This document shows, piece after piece, positions 16,894-25,454 of a stretch of 57,194 nucleotides of DNA (the first letter of the stretch is position 1; each line of letters starts with the position of its first letter). The notes under the pieces are model-generated. The model ran no database searches, was not told where the DNA came from, and saw only the letters and a program-made list of their open reading frames with translations. Both the position numbers and the translations under genes were made by a program. Source of the stretch: an uncultured Chitinophagales bacterium (lineage in GTDB: Bacteria; Bacteroidota; Bacteroidia; Chitinophagales; JAHDHT01); NCBI GenBank assembly GCA_938023075.1, contig CALHDG010000089.1:1-57194 (forward strand), written 5' to 3'.

Positions 16894-18569
16894 ACTTATT
16901 AAAATTTACTGTAGTTTTGAATTTTTGCATCGTTGGTTCTTTGTTAGCAAATAATATTACTAATACTGTCCCTCAAAATTGTACTGATTGCTGTTTTTAT
17001 GCAAGATGGGTGAATATAAATGATGTTGAATTCTATACATCACCATTTTATATACCCATTTACCTCCACGAAAATTTAGATAGCTACATTTCACCGCCAT
17101 TCACAGGAGTATGTCCTACCACATCAATTTGTAATCCAGAGATGGATGATATGGATAACATATTTACAAGGTGCAGAGATCGGTGGAATGGAGATCTTGG
17201 TGGTCCTTTTGACACCGGAGCAGATCCACCTAATGCGGCTTTTAATATTAATTTAGCATCGGATCCTACTGGAAGTATTTTGCGAGTAAGCGATTATCCA
17301 ATAGTAAGTAATATTGACAATAAAAATATTGTTGGTTTTGACTCACCAATTAATGATGAATTTCCTCTTAACTCCGAAGTACTTGCCAAGTGTCAATTAC
17401 ACATTGCTCTTACAGCTCATGATTGTAACTCAACTCTAAGTCCTAGTGTCACTAACAAAGGTGGAGATATAGTATTTAATCATCAGAAAAATTGGGATGA
17501 AATTTCAATAACAGGAGAAACTCAGTTTATGGATTATGATTACTTTGATTTTGAGTCTGTTCTAATGCACGAATTAGGTCATTTTGCAGGTTTATGTCAT
17601 CCTTTAAACGAATCTTCTACAAATAAGGATATAACTATGAATGGTTGTAACGAAAATGCTTCGTTGAGAAGAGGTTTGCATCAACAGGATGTAGATGCTC
17701 TTGAAACACTTTATCCGCTCGGTAATTTTGGAATTAGTTACGTATCTTGTGAAGACTTTCAAAGTTCAAGCGAAGATGATAATGCTTGTGAAAGAACAAG
17801 TAATGGTGTTGGTAGTTGCCGCATCCAAAAACCCACTAAATTTGATGCTACAACCAAGAAGAATATGATCAGCTTTACTAAGAGAAACTTTAGAAAAAAT
17901 ATTAACTTATTTATAAGAAGACTCAATCAAAATCCTAAAAAAATCAATGAAATACTAAGCAGCAGACATAAAAGATATGAAGCCATTCAAGCCCTTTACA
18001 CCAATATGGTTAATACAAATATGCAACTGATTCAAGCAACAGTTAATGAAGATGAAAAGGTTATTTTAACCGAAAAACACTTAGACCCCTTGTGTTTATT
18101 TTTAGATGAACTTGTTTTTTTAATAGAAAAGGAAGAATTCAACTATGAAGACCGGCTTATAAATGAAATATATAAATTAAAGAAAGGTATGGTTAAGATG
18201 ATAGGTAAAGATTTAAAAATCGCCTTAATAGAGTATGATATGAATTTAAAAATTGAAGAGGAAGAAAAAGTATACACTTGTCTGGAGGGTTTTAAAAAAT
18301 CATCTGCTCCTTCTATTTTGGATGGAGAGCATCCTTTTAAGATTTATTTTGATGGCAATACCATTAGAGTTCACCATACTTTCAACATCAGTCAACCTAT
18401 TGATCTGAAAGTCATTTCCATTAATGGGCAAGAAATTATATCAAAACCCTTATCATTAAATAAGCTCAACATCAATGTAAGCCAGTGGTCTAAAGGTATG
18501 TATTTGGTCATCCCAATTCAAAATGGTGCTGTTTTAAATGATCAAATTGAAAAAATAACCGTTTTATAA
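16890..18569 (+). CDS. Secreted zinc metalloprotease with T9SS sorting domain
   Basis: 559 residues with an N-terminal signal (MNLLKFTVVLNFCIVGSLLA). The metzincin zinc motif HExxHxxGxxH is complete: H227-E228-L-G-H231 and H237 in HELGHFAGLCHP. The downstream segment LHQQDVDALETLYP is what matrixin-like (M10) domains have after the Met-turn. A charged helical region follows (about 320-465) and then a C-terminal domain of about 85 residues resembling a type A T9SS sorting signal (IDLKVISINGQEIISKPLSL, WSKGMYLVI), though the usual PNP motif is replaced by HPFKIYFDGN. Probably exported to the cell surface. Coupled to the upstream lipoprotein gene by a 4-base overlap. Confidence 0.85.
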   Translation: MNLLKFTVVLNFCIVGSLLANNITNTVPQNCTDCCFYARWVNINDVEFYTSPFYIPIYLHENLDSYISPPFTGVCPTTSICNPEMDDMDNIFTRCRDRWNGDLGGPFDTGADPPNAAFNINLASDPTGSILRVSDYPIVSNIDNKNIVGFDSPINDEFPLNSEVLAKCQLHIALTAHDCNSTLSPSVTNKGGDIVFNHQKNWDEISITGETQFMDYDYFDFESVLMHELGHFAGLCHPLNESSTNKDITMNGCNENASLRRGLHQQDVDALETLYPLGNFGISYVSCEDFQSSSEDDNACERTSNGVGSCRIQKPTKFDATTKKNMISFTKRNFRKNINLFIRRLNQNPKKINEILSSRHKRYEAIQALYTNMVNTNMQLIQATVNEDEKVILTEKHLDPLCLFLDELVFLIEKEEFNYEDRLINEIYKLKKGMVKMIGKDLKIALIEYDMNLKIEEEEKVYTCLEGFKKSSAPSILDGEHPFKIYFDGNTIRVHHTFNISQPIDLKVISINGQEIISKPLSLNKLNINVSQWSKGMYLVIPIQNGAVLNDQIEKITVL

Positions 18570-18579
18570 AACTTATTAT

Positions 18580-18613
18580 AAAGGAAGGTAAACTAAATTT
18601 ACCTTCCTTTTTT
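18580..18613 (+). terminator. Terminator-like hairpin between the metalloprotease and lgt-like genes
   Basis: AAAGGAAGGTAAA (18580-18592) pairs perfectly with TTTACCTTCCTTT (18598-18610) across a five-base loop, followed by T (18608-18613). It ends only eight bases before the ATG at 18622, so it is either the terminator of the upstream pair or an attenuator ahead of the next gene. Confidence 0.85.
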
Positions 18614-18621
18614 AATACAGT

Positions 18622-19395
18622 ATGATACCTAAAATTACTTTATTAGGTTACGAATTTAGTTGGTTTGCTACGTTTCACTTTATTGGTGTTTTAATCGCAT
18701 TTATTTTTGGCTTTTTCTATGCCCAAAAAGTTAAGTTACCAAATGATAAAAACATCTATAAATTGCTATGGGTTTTATTTGCTATTTTCCTGGTGTTTTT
18801 TGGTTCAAGGCTAATCGGTATGATTGATTATTACCTGGTTATGCATGATTTTGAATCGATTAAAGTGTTGTTTAAAAGCCCTTCTTACGGCCATTTTAGT
18901 TGGTCAGGTTCTATCTTGTTCTTGGTTTTAGGCCTTCCGTTAGCGGCTAATTTATTTAAAGTATCCATTCAAAAACAGCTTTTTTATTTTGATTTTCTAA
19001 GTATATTACTTTGTTTAATGACTATTTTCACCAAATTAGGCTGTCAATTTTCAGGTGATGGATGCTATGGTATTACCACCAATTTACCTTGGGGTATGCA
19101 TTTTGAGTATGGTCCATATCCGTCCATCTTACCTGTGCATCCAACTGCTTTGTATGATAGTTTATTTCATTTGTTTCTCTTTATTTGGCTTTTGCGAATT
19201 AGAAAAAATGAAACTTATTATCACGGAAAAACCACCTTGGTATACATTACAACAATTTCAATTTTTTACTTAGCTTTAGAAACAATTAGAAATACGCCTC
19301 GATTGATAATCGATTTTAGTGTAGCTCAAGTAGTTTACTTTACTATTCTTTTAATCATGGTTACTTGCTTTTTGAAATACAAAAGAGTATATTGA
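18622..19395 (+). CDS. Prolipoprotein diacylglyceryl transferase-like membrane protein
   Basis: 257 residues with about seven membrane segments. Lgt family features are GSRLIGMIDYY (about 61), the region GHFSWSG (about 90), the C-terminal HPTALYDSLFHL (173-184) matching the Lgt HPTQLYE segment, and ETIRNTPR near the end. The signature G-R-x-G-N-F-I-N is altered here to TKLGCQFSG (137-145), with Lys138 where E. coli Lgt has the essential Arg143 and Cys141 in place of Asn146. It may be a divergent Lgt or a paralogue with another role. The gene starts eight bases after a terminator-like hairpin. Confidence 0.8.
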   Translation: MIPKITLLGYEFSWFATFHFIGVLIAFIFGFFYAQKVKLPNDKNIYKLLWVLFAIFLVFFGSRLIGMIDYYLVMHDFESIKVLFKSPSYGHFSWSGSILFLVLGLPLAANLFKVSIQKQLFYFDFLSILLCLMTIFTKLGCQFSGDGCYGITTNLPWGMHFEYGPYPSILPVHPTALYDSLFHLFLFIWLLRIRKNETYYHGKTTLVYITTISIFYLALETIRNTPRLIIDFSVAQVVYFTILLIMVTCFLKYKRVY

Positions 19396-19442
19396 ACTTC
19401 TTTACCTAATATTAATATTCGATATACAGTACTTTTTATTTT

Positions 19443-20753
19443 ATGCAACTTCTTATCTATACACCAAAAATTACTAACCGGCTTCGGTATACTTTTGAGT
19501 TGGTGTTTATTGAATTGCTCGGTATCAATTTTAAACTAATCTCTAATTTTGAAGAATTTGGAACCATCGATCAACCCAAAATAAATTACGGGGATAAACA
19601 GCTTAAAAAAGTACCGTATATTAAGGCAGTAGAGTTGCTTTTTGAACGCAATATTAAAGAACAGAAAATTGAAGTAGATGCTACTGGAGAAGTTCCCCTG
19701 CTCTTTCTAACCCAAGATGAACATAGCGATTTAAAGTTTGATCCCTTTGCCGCCATCTTTTATATGGTTAGCCGCTATGAAGAATATTTACCCTTTAAAG
19801 GTGATCGTTTTGGTCGCTTTACGCCTGAAAATTCAATTGCGCACAAATATAATTTTTTAGAAAAACCGGTAGTCAACCTATGGGTCAATCAGTTAAAAAC
19901 CATTTTAACGGCATATTATCCGGCATTAACTTTTACTTCACCAAAATATTGCATTAACCCGACTATAGATGTTGACATTGCTTACGCATATAAAAACAAA
20001 GGCTTTTTAAGAAATACTGGTAGCTATATCAGTGAATTAAGCCGTTTTAATTTTGCAAGAATTCGAGAGCGCACCGCTGTACTATCCGGTATTGTGGCAG
20101 ACCCTTTTGATACCTTTGCTTATATTCATAGTCAATTTAAAAAATACAAGCATAAGGCTTACTACTTTTTTTTGGTAGGTGAATATGGTATCCACGATAA
20201 AAACACTTCATTGGAGCAAGTTGAATTTAAAAGTTTAATAAAAGATATTGCCGATCGTTATCACGTAGGTTTGCATCCCTCCTTTGGATCAAACCGGGAT
20301 AAAGCCATTGTTGAAAAAGAGCAAATTCAGTTAGAAGAAGTCATCCGTCGTCGTATAAGCAAAAGCCGGCAGCATTATGTAATGATTAAATGCCCCAATA
20401 CCTTCGAAAACTTAATTGAATTAGAAATTGAAGAAGACCACAGCATGGGCTATGCAGCTCAGGTTGGCTTTAGAGCCGGTATTTGTAACCCATTTCACTT
20501 TTACAACTTAAAATGGGATATCAAAACTATTTTAAAAATAGTGCCTTTTATTATGATGGATGTCACCCTGAAAGATTATCAAAATTTGGATACAGAAGCG
20601 GCTATTCAAAAATCTAAAGAACTTATTACTACCGTAAAAAACAACAGTGGCAGATGTACGCTTATTTGGCATAACAATTCACTAAGCGAACGAGAAGGCT
20701 GGGAAGGTTGGCGTAAAGTTTTTGAAGCACAATTAAGGCTTATCCAAATCTAA
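19443..20753 (+). CDS. Polysaccharide deacetylase family protein
   Basis: 436 residues, cytoplasmic by lack of a signal. The N-terminal ~150 residues (including FDPFAAIFYMVSRYEEYLPF, DRFGRF) resemble the DUF7033-type domain that precedes deacetylase folds in Bacteroidota. The C-terminal part keeps the family's barrel strands: INPTIDVDIAYAYK, AYYFFLVGEYGIHD, GLHPSFGSN, FRAGICNPFHFYN and a final CTLIWHNNSLS. These carry candidate metal-binding Asp and His residues. A carbohydrate de-N-acetylase role in the cell envelope is likely, substrate unknown. Followed after four bases by a FemAB/GNAT-like gene, so the two form an operon. Confidence 0.82.
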   Translation: MQLLIYTPKITNRLRYTFELVFIELLGINFKLISNFEEFGTIDQPKINYGDKQLKKVPYIKAVELLFERNIKEQKIEVDATGEVPLLFLTQDEHSDLKFDPFAAIFYMVSRYEEYLPFKGDRFGRFTPENSIAHKYNFLEKPVVNLWVNQLKTILTAYYPALTFTSPKYCINPTIDVDIAYAYKNKGFLRNTGSYISELSRFNFARIRERTAVLSGIVADPFDTFAYIHSQFKKYKHKAYYFFLVGEYGIHDKNTSLEQVEFKSLIKDIADRYHVGLHPSFGSNRDKAIVEKEQIQLEEVIRRRISKSRQHYVMIKCPNTFENLIELEIEEDHSMGYAAQVGFRAGICNPFHFYNLKWDIKTILKIVPFIMMDVTLKDYQNLDTEAAIQKSKELITTVKNNSGRCTLIWHNNSLSEREGWEGWRKVFEAQLRLIQI

Positions 20754-20757
20754 AAGC

Positions 20758-21669
20758 ATGGAAATTGACTATTTGCATAGGCATGAGATTGATGACCAGA
20801 AATGGAATTATTGTATAAAACGGGCTGTCCATTCTTTACCTTATGCTTATACTTTTTATTTAGATGTGGTGGCTCCGAATTGGGCGGCTTTAGTGGCTAA
20901 TGATTATACTGCGGTAATGCCCTTACCTATCCGCAAAAAATATTTTGTGCACTATGTATTTCAACCCATTCCCTGCCCACAATTAGGGGTTTTTTCTATG
21001 CAAACACTTAGCTCAAAACAATTGGCTAATTTTTATCAGGCTATCCCCTCCTTTATTAAGTACTTAAATTATAGTGTGCAAGCAAGTAGTTTCCATCAAA
21101 ATTTTGGGCAATTTAAAGTAAACGATAATTACGAATTAGCCTTAAATAGCCCTTATGAAGAACTATTAATGAACTACAAATACAATTGCAGACGCTCCGT
21201 TAAATTAGCCTTAAAAAAGCCTATTGATCTAAAAAAAAACATAAAACCTTATGCTATTATTAAATTGCTACAATCGAATAAACAGATCGCTCAATTAAAT
21301 GAACAAACCTGCAATCAATTAGTTAAATTAATGGAAGTGCTTACCGAACAAAAAATTGGCTATAGCGTGGGCATTTTAGATAATCAACAACTACTATGTG
21401 CTGCTCAATTTTATATTAAAGCTGCCGGGCGTATTATCAATTTAATTAACGCCAGCAACGCGGTGGCACATAAAAATAGTTGGATAAAGGTTTTAATTGA
21501 CCGGCTAATTTACCAACATGCTGGTAAAGATATCGTATTAGATTTTGAAGGCTCTAACCTGCCAAGCATAGCTACTTTTTTTAAACAATTTGGTGCACAA
21601 AAAACCAGCTATTATACCTTGCAATGGAATAGATTGCCTGCTGGCTTAAAGTGGTTGAAAAAAGGATAG
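20758..21669 (+). CDS. GNAT/FemAB-like acyltransferase, hypothetical
   Basis: 303 residues, no signal peptide. The layout resembles FemAB/BioF2-like double GNAT proteins: a first lobe (NDYTAVMPLPIRKKYFVHYVFQPIPCPQLGVF) and a second lobe (GYSVGILDNQQLLCAAQFYIKAAGRIINLINASN) ending in a segment of the type LDFEGSNLPSIATFFKQFGA, which is close to the conserved end of such proteins. They transfer acyl or amino-acyl groups, often in envelope polymer synthesis, which fits coupling to a polysaccharide deacetylase four bases upstream. Substrate cannot be stated. Confidence 0.65.
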   Translation: MEIDYLHRHEIDDQKWNYCIKRAVHSLPYAYTFYLDVVAPNWAALVANDYTAVMPLPIRKKYFVHYVFQPIPCPQLGVFSMQTLSSKQLANFYQAIPSFIKYLNYSVQASSFHQNFGQFKVNDNYELALNSPYEELLMNYKYNCRRSVKLALKKPIDLKKNIKPYAIIKLLQSNKQIAQLNEQTCNQLVKLMEVLTEQKIGYSVGILDNQQLLCAAQFYIKAAGRIINLINASNAVAHKNSWIKVLIDRLIYQHAGKDIVLDFEGSNLPSIATFFKQFGAQKTSYYTLQWNRLPAGLKWLKKG

Positions 21670-21685
21670 ACGAGTAGTGCGTCTT

Positions 21686-21800
21686 TTACATTCTGAAAGA
21701 TTGACCGTTTTTGAAAGTGGTTGATTCTTTTTTGTTTTCGAATGTTAGTGTGTTTTTCTTTGTACGAAGAACCGGTGTTTTTATCCAGTGCTTTAAAAAC
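21686..21800 (-). repeat. Fragment of the TIR/hairpin dispersed repeat (copy C, left part)
   Basis: Reverse-orientation arm, GAAAGTGGTTGATTCTTTTTTG then CTTTGTACGAAGAACCGG, matching the left arm of copies E and G. It is interrupted by the GCTCC-family repeat that follows. Confidence 0.6.
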
Positions 21801-21859
21801 TAAATAAATCAGCATATTTTATACCAATTAAAATGTATTATTATTTGTTAAATACAAGT

Positions 21860-22012
21860 ACTGGAAGTGTTACATCTTGGTAGCTAAACAATTTAATTTA
21901 ATTGAGCTCCAGAGGAGCAACATTTTAATAACTTTTGGCGGTATCGCTCCTACGGAGCTTAACTATTGTGTAGCTTTTATACTACCAAGCTGTCATCCCT
22001 CTTGAATTATCT
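21860..22012. repeat. Dispersed nested-hairpin repeat (GCTCC family), copy 2
   Basis: Same layout as 2565-2712. CTTGGTAGC (21876-21884) and the slightly changed ACTACCAAG (21981-21989) enclose GCTCC-AGA-GGAGC (21906-21918) and GCTCC-TAC-GGAGC (21946-21958). More than 100 bases are close to identical to copy 1, including ATCTTGGTAGCTAAACAATT. Confidence 0.78.
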
Positions 22013-22069
22013 TTGTGCAAATAGGTTTACGTAAATTAATAAGGAGTTAAACTTAGTACTTATCCCACT

Positions 22070-22613
22070 AGCCTCGATTTTTAAGCCAACGGCACCAAAG
22101 TGCATTAGGTTGTTTAATAGTTTAGTGTTGTTTGACCAGTTTATCTAAACTATTAAGTAGTTTACATTTTCTTTTTAATTTTTTTTTAAGCGAAACTTTT
22201 TATCGTTCCTCAGGTTCCGCTTTCCACTCAAATGTTGGCAAACATCCTCAACGCTTCAAAATCGTGCGCTGCAAGTAGCATAACCGCTACAATTCTATCT
22301 ATGTGGCTTTCAGCATATTGAATGACATTTATTTACACATTAAAAATAATTCAACATTCATTATTCGATATTCGTTGTTCATTAAATGGTCATCCAAAAA
22401 AATATCGGATATCGAACACCCAATTTTGAATGACGAATTTTTCCATTCGAAAAACAACACTTTGCTGCTAAACAACCCAACACGCTTTAGCGTTGTTGGC
22501 TTAAAAATCGGGGCTAAATTAGTAAAATCGCTCCTTCGTTAACCAGCTATATTTTGAACGTTACAAACGCACTTCTCGAGCATTCTCTTTGCAAATGAGG
22601 ATGAGATAGGGGT
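22070..22613 (+). repeat. Copy C of the TIR/hairpin dispersed repeat, with the extra module
   Basis: A short inverted piece of the extra module (22070-22130) is followed by a plus-orientation copy. The degenerate terminal repeat GACCAGTTTATC starts at 22134, the core is at about 22209-22292, and the extra module runs from about 22290 to 22505 with hairpin ACGCT-TT-AGCGT (22482-22493). The right arm with AACGTTACAAACGCACTTCTCG (shortened here to 20 bases as CGTTACAAACGCACTTCTCG) matches copy E. The terminal repeat on the right is missing; sequence leading to the zincin gene replaces it at about 22613. Confidence 0.75.
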
Positions 22614-22767
22614 AGAAAGTGCACGGCAATGAATATGCCACATTGTATAAATTTTTAATGGCTGCATCAATATATATATTTAGCATTTGTAAACCATCAG
22701 AAACAGCACTAAATTGGAAACAAGCAGGAATCAAAGGGGAATTAAACATACACAAGCCTTTTCAACA

Positions 22768-22775
22768 TACCTTTG
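22768..22775 (+). promoter_or_regulatory. Promoter -7 box TACCTTTG for the zincin gene
   Basis: Exact TAnnTTTG match 17 bases upstream of the ATG at 22793. This decides the start of the zincin gene: a GTG-initiated frame at 22619 would begin in repeat-derived DNA and read through the promoter. Confidence 0.6.
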
Positions 22776-22792
22776 TTTTAAATATAAAACAT

Positions 22793-23833
22793 ATGAATTC
22801 AGCTTTAAATTCCATTAACTCGGCTTTAGATATTATTAGAAATGCCAAGTCAAAATTACAGGGTGTTAGACCAACTGGAGAAGTTTCGGAATATACTGGA
22901 GTAGTTTCGGAATACATAGGAGAATCATTATATGAACAAGGTAATTCTTTTGAAAATTACAGTACAAGCCCAGAAGGGGCTGAGCTACTGAGCCGGGAGG
23001 CTGCTATTTCAGGTCTGCTTAATTCACCTAACTATCAAAATATATTTGTTGCCCGAGTGCAATATAATATGGGTGAAGGTGACCCAATGGAGTTGTTTAG
23101 TGAGTATATGCCTAATAGAGCAGCTTTAGGTGGGGATGATTTAATTGCCTATGATGCTCAATTGCATAGAATATTACAACACATGAATAACACTACAATA
23201 TTAGATGATGGTTTAACAGCAGATCCTTCACTCAAATTTATAATGGCGGCTAATTTAACGGAGGCATTAGGGCACAGTCCAGGATTGGTAGATAGGGTAT
23301 TAAGAGACATAAACAGAGGCTGGCATGTTACTATGGATGGATCACATATTAACGGGTACAACGGTTTATATAATTGGTGGGAGCCGCCGTTTAGGTCGGA
23401 CAGGGCTAAAATAACTTTAAAATTAGAGGAAGTATTATTAGATTTTGAGGATCAACCTGGAAGAATGAATACATTGGTGCACGAGGTGGCACATTCTATT
23501 GATAGATATAGAAGAGGCGATACCGATGGCGTTCCGACATATATGAATAGAGAGGACATTCCAACTTTAGTAAGCGCAAGAAATGAGCTTTTTGCTGCCC
23601 ATGCCGCAGATGGTTCTTTGAACGGCCTCAGAGAATATTCATATGAAAACAATTCAGAATTTTGGGCGGACATTAGTACCTACTTCTTATCTGGCGAAGA
23701 AAGTGCAGAAAGGATTTTTAATAATTCACCAGAATTATATGGTGTGCTTTCCAGGTTTTATGAAAAAGACTACTTATTTGAAAATGAAATTACTCCACAT
23801 AGTCCAGAATTGATAAGAGACGATTTTATATAA
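22793..23833 (+). CDS. Orphan zincin, MtfA (M90) or anthrax-lethal-factor-like
   Basis: 346 residues from the chosen start. A gluzincin active site is visible: H230-E231-V-A-H234 in TLVHEVAHSID, then E289 in NNSEFWADISTYF as the likely third ligand, followed by SPELYGVLSRFYEKD. This arrangement resembles MtfA-type M90 peptidases and the catalytic domain of lethal-factor-like toxins. The N-terminal ~200 residues are unrecognised, with a heptad-like start (MNSALNSINSALDIIRNAKSK) and no signal peptide. The frame is open 58 codons further upstream to a GTG, but the TAnnTTTG box supports the ATG at 22793. It sits alone between repeats, which suggests an acquired gene; an effector or toxin role is only inference. 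Confidence 0.7.
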   Translation: MNSALNSINSALDIIRNAKSKLQGVRPTGEVSEYTGVVSEYIGESLYEQGNSFENYSTSPEGAELLSREAAISGLLNSPNYQNIFVARVQYNMGEGDPMELFSEYMPNRAALGGDDLIAYDAQLHRILQHMNNTTILDDGLTADPSLKFIMAANLTEALGHSPGLVDRVLRDINRGWHVTMDGSHINGYNGLYNWWEPPFRSDRAKITLKLEEVLLDFEDQPGRMNTLVHEVAHSIDRYRRGDTDGVPTYMNREDIPTLVSARNELFAAHAADGSLNGLREYSYENNSEFWADISTYFLSGEESAERIFNNSPELYGVLSRFYEKDYLFENEITPHSPELIRDDFI

Positions 23834-23925
23834 CTTTTTACACCTTTAATTAGATGTGTTAAAGCAATACTTAATAGTCTATTAAGTTAATTACTAAGTA
23901 TAATCATTAATAGTATCTTTAACCT

Positions 23926-24624
23926 ATGAAAACAATAGGCTTAATTGGTGGCATTAGTTGGCAATCAACTTTGGTATATTATAAAATATTAAACGAGTTG
24001 GTAGTTAAAGAAATGGGGCATCCTAACTCGTGCAAGTGTTTAATTCATTCCGTTCAATTTGGAGAAGTGAAAAAATTACAATATGCTGATGATTGGAATA
24101 GCTTAAATGCTTTAATGGCAGAAGCCGCGTTATCTTTACAAAATGGCGGGGCTGATTTACTAATGATTGGAGCAAATACCATGCATTTAACTGCTCCATA
24201 TGTAAGTCGAAAAATATCTATTCCCATTATTCATATAGTGGATGCCGTAGGTGAAAATATTGTTGCACAAGGTTTGACAAAAGTGGGGTTGTTGGGCACA
24301 CAATTCACTATGCAAAAAGATTTTTATAAAACACATCTTAAAAAAACATTTAACATAAATACTATTGTACCAGAAGGAGAGGATTTTGAAACAATAAACA
24401 CTATTATTTATACTGAATTGGTAAAAGGTACGATCAATGAAACTTCTAAACAACAGTATTTGCAAATTATGCAGCGCTTAGTTGAGCGTGGTGCACAAGG
24501 TATTATTTTAGGCTGCACTGAAATACCCTTATTGGTTCAACAGCAAGATTGCGACTATCCTGTATTTGACACAACGGATTTGCATGCCAAAGCGGCTGTT
24601 CAATATGCTTTAAATAGCAACTAA
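23926..24624 (+). CDS. Aspartate/glutamate racemase family protein
   Basis: 232 residues with the two-domain Asp/Glu racemase fold: MKTIGLIGGISWQSTLVYY at the N-terminus and KVGLLGTQFTMQ at the start of the second half. The second catalytic residue is present, Cys197 in ILGCTEIPLL. The first is not: the position that is Cys or Thr in active racemases (Thr83 in the E. coli YgeA enzyme) is Ala83 here, in IGANTMHL. The protein may therefore not racemise amino acids by the two-base mechanism. A near-consensus TATCTTTA precedes the ATG closely. Flanked by the zincin and by copy D of the repeat; no linked D-amino-acid gene. Confidence 0.87.
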   Translation: MKTIGLIGGISWQSTLVYYKILNELVVKEMGHPNSCKCLIHSVQFGEVKKLQYADDWNSLNALMAEAALSLQNGGADLLMIGANTMHLTAPYVSRKISIPIIHIVDAVGENIVAQGLTKVGLLGTQFTMQKDFYKTHLKKTFNINTIVPEGEDFETINTIIYTELVKGTINETSKQQYLQIMQRLVERGAQGIILGCTEIPLLVQQQDCDYPVFDTTDLHAKAAVQYALNSN

Positions 24625-24630
24625 CTTTAA

Positions 24631-24860
24631 CCCAAGTTTATCTAAACAATAAGGAAGTATATCAGAAAATGGCAAAGTCAGATGGTAAATTTACTTTTGT
24701 TATCCTTCCTTAGGTAGTTCTCACTTTTGCATTATTTTTTTTTGAAGCGAAACCTATTAACATTATAATAACGGTAGTCCCGCTTTCCGCTCAAATGCTA
24801 TTGCTTAGCTACATATGCTGCGCTGCAAAATAGCATAACCGCTGCAATCGGGGCTAGTTT
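24631..24860 (+). repeat. Copy D of the TIR/hairpin dispersed repeat (right arm lost)
   Basis: Starts with CCAAGTTTATCTAAAC just after the racemase stop. The core hairpin stem is ATGCTATT (24795-24802) with AATAGCAT (24829-24836). It keeps AACCGCTGCAATCGGGGC (24838-24855) and then runs directly into a gene fragment, so the right arm is missing. Confidence 0.8.
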
Positions 24861-24861
24861 A

Positions 24862-25246
24862 AAAATGCTTTAGAAGGATACAAAATTGGCTTAGGCTATA
24901 AAACCGTATTTGGCTTAAATTATAATGAAGACTATAGCCAACACAATATTGGTATTGAAAGTACAACGGGTTTCTCTTATCATGCCGCAGCAGCAAGCAC
25001 CGAAATTGCTAAATATGGCTTTGCCTTTGAAACCAGTATGGGTATCCGGTTTCGATTGTATCAAAATTATGGAGCCAAAATAATGTATAACTTATCTTAC
25101 CGCTATTTTGATCAGATAGAAAATTTTAACATCCATCATGGCTTTTCAATTGGCTTTGTTGGTCCTGTTTGGGTCAATAAAAATCAATCTTTAAAAGAAG
25201 AAAAACCTTGCGGTTGTTACAAGGTGAGCCATGGTAGTGTTACCTG
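24862..25246 (+). pseudogene. 5'-truncated outer-membrane beta-barrel protein fragment
   Basis: The reading frame is open from just after the repeat boundary (first residues FKNALEGYKIGLGYKTVFGL) to the TGA at 25246. It has alternating aromatic and polar strands typical of an outer-membrane barrel, for example TTGFSYHAAAASTEIA and KIMYNLSYRYFDQIENFN. There is no start codon in a sensible place; the first in-frame ATG (25038) lies in the middle of the barrel. The 3' end is probably also eroded, since its last codons overlap a palindromic repeat unit. The missing 5' end coincides with the end of copy D. Confidence 0.65.
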
Positions 25247-25440
25247 AATACTCTTGCCACAAGTGAACCACCGTTCGGCATTCAAAATTCGGTGCTCGAT
25301 ATTCGATATTTTTTGGATGATAATTTAATGAATATTAAATAAATTACAATGTACTATTTAAAGATGACACCTTTAATAAAGATGTCACCTTAGTACTCGC
25401 GCCACGACTGAATGTCATCTTACTACTCGTACCGCGAGTG
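25236..25440. repeat. Cluster of ~30-bp palindromic repeat units with an inverted module fragment
   Basis: Three related units are visible: GTGTTACCTGAATACTCTTG at 25237, GATGTCACCTTAGTACTCGC at 25381 and AATGTCATCTTACTACTCGT at 25411, the last two in tandem with a 30-base period. Each carries a small hairpin such as ACTCG-TACCG-CGAGT. Between them (about 25270-25340) lies an inverted, degenerate piece of the extra module seen in copies A, C and H, recognisable by GCTCGATATTCGATATTTTT. Confidence 0.6.
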
Positions 25441-25454
25441 CTGCCATATAAACA

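Noticed and set aside
22619-22792. N-terminal extension of the zincin from a GTG start
   Set aside because: The GTG lies at the edge of repeat DNA and the frame would read through a consensus -7 box placed correctly for the ATG at 22793.
25236-25440. CRISPR array
   Set aside because: The 30-base units are directly adjacent without spacers, are diverged from each other and have no cas genes nearby.
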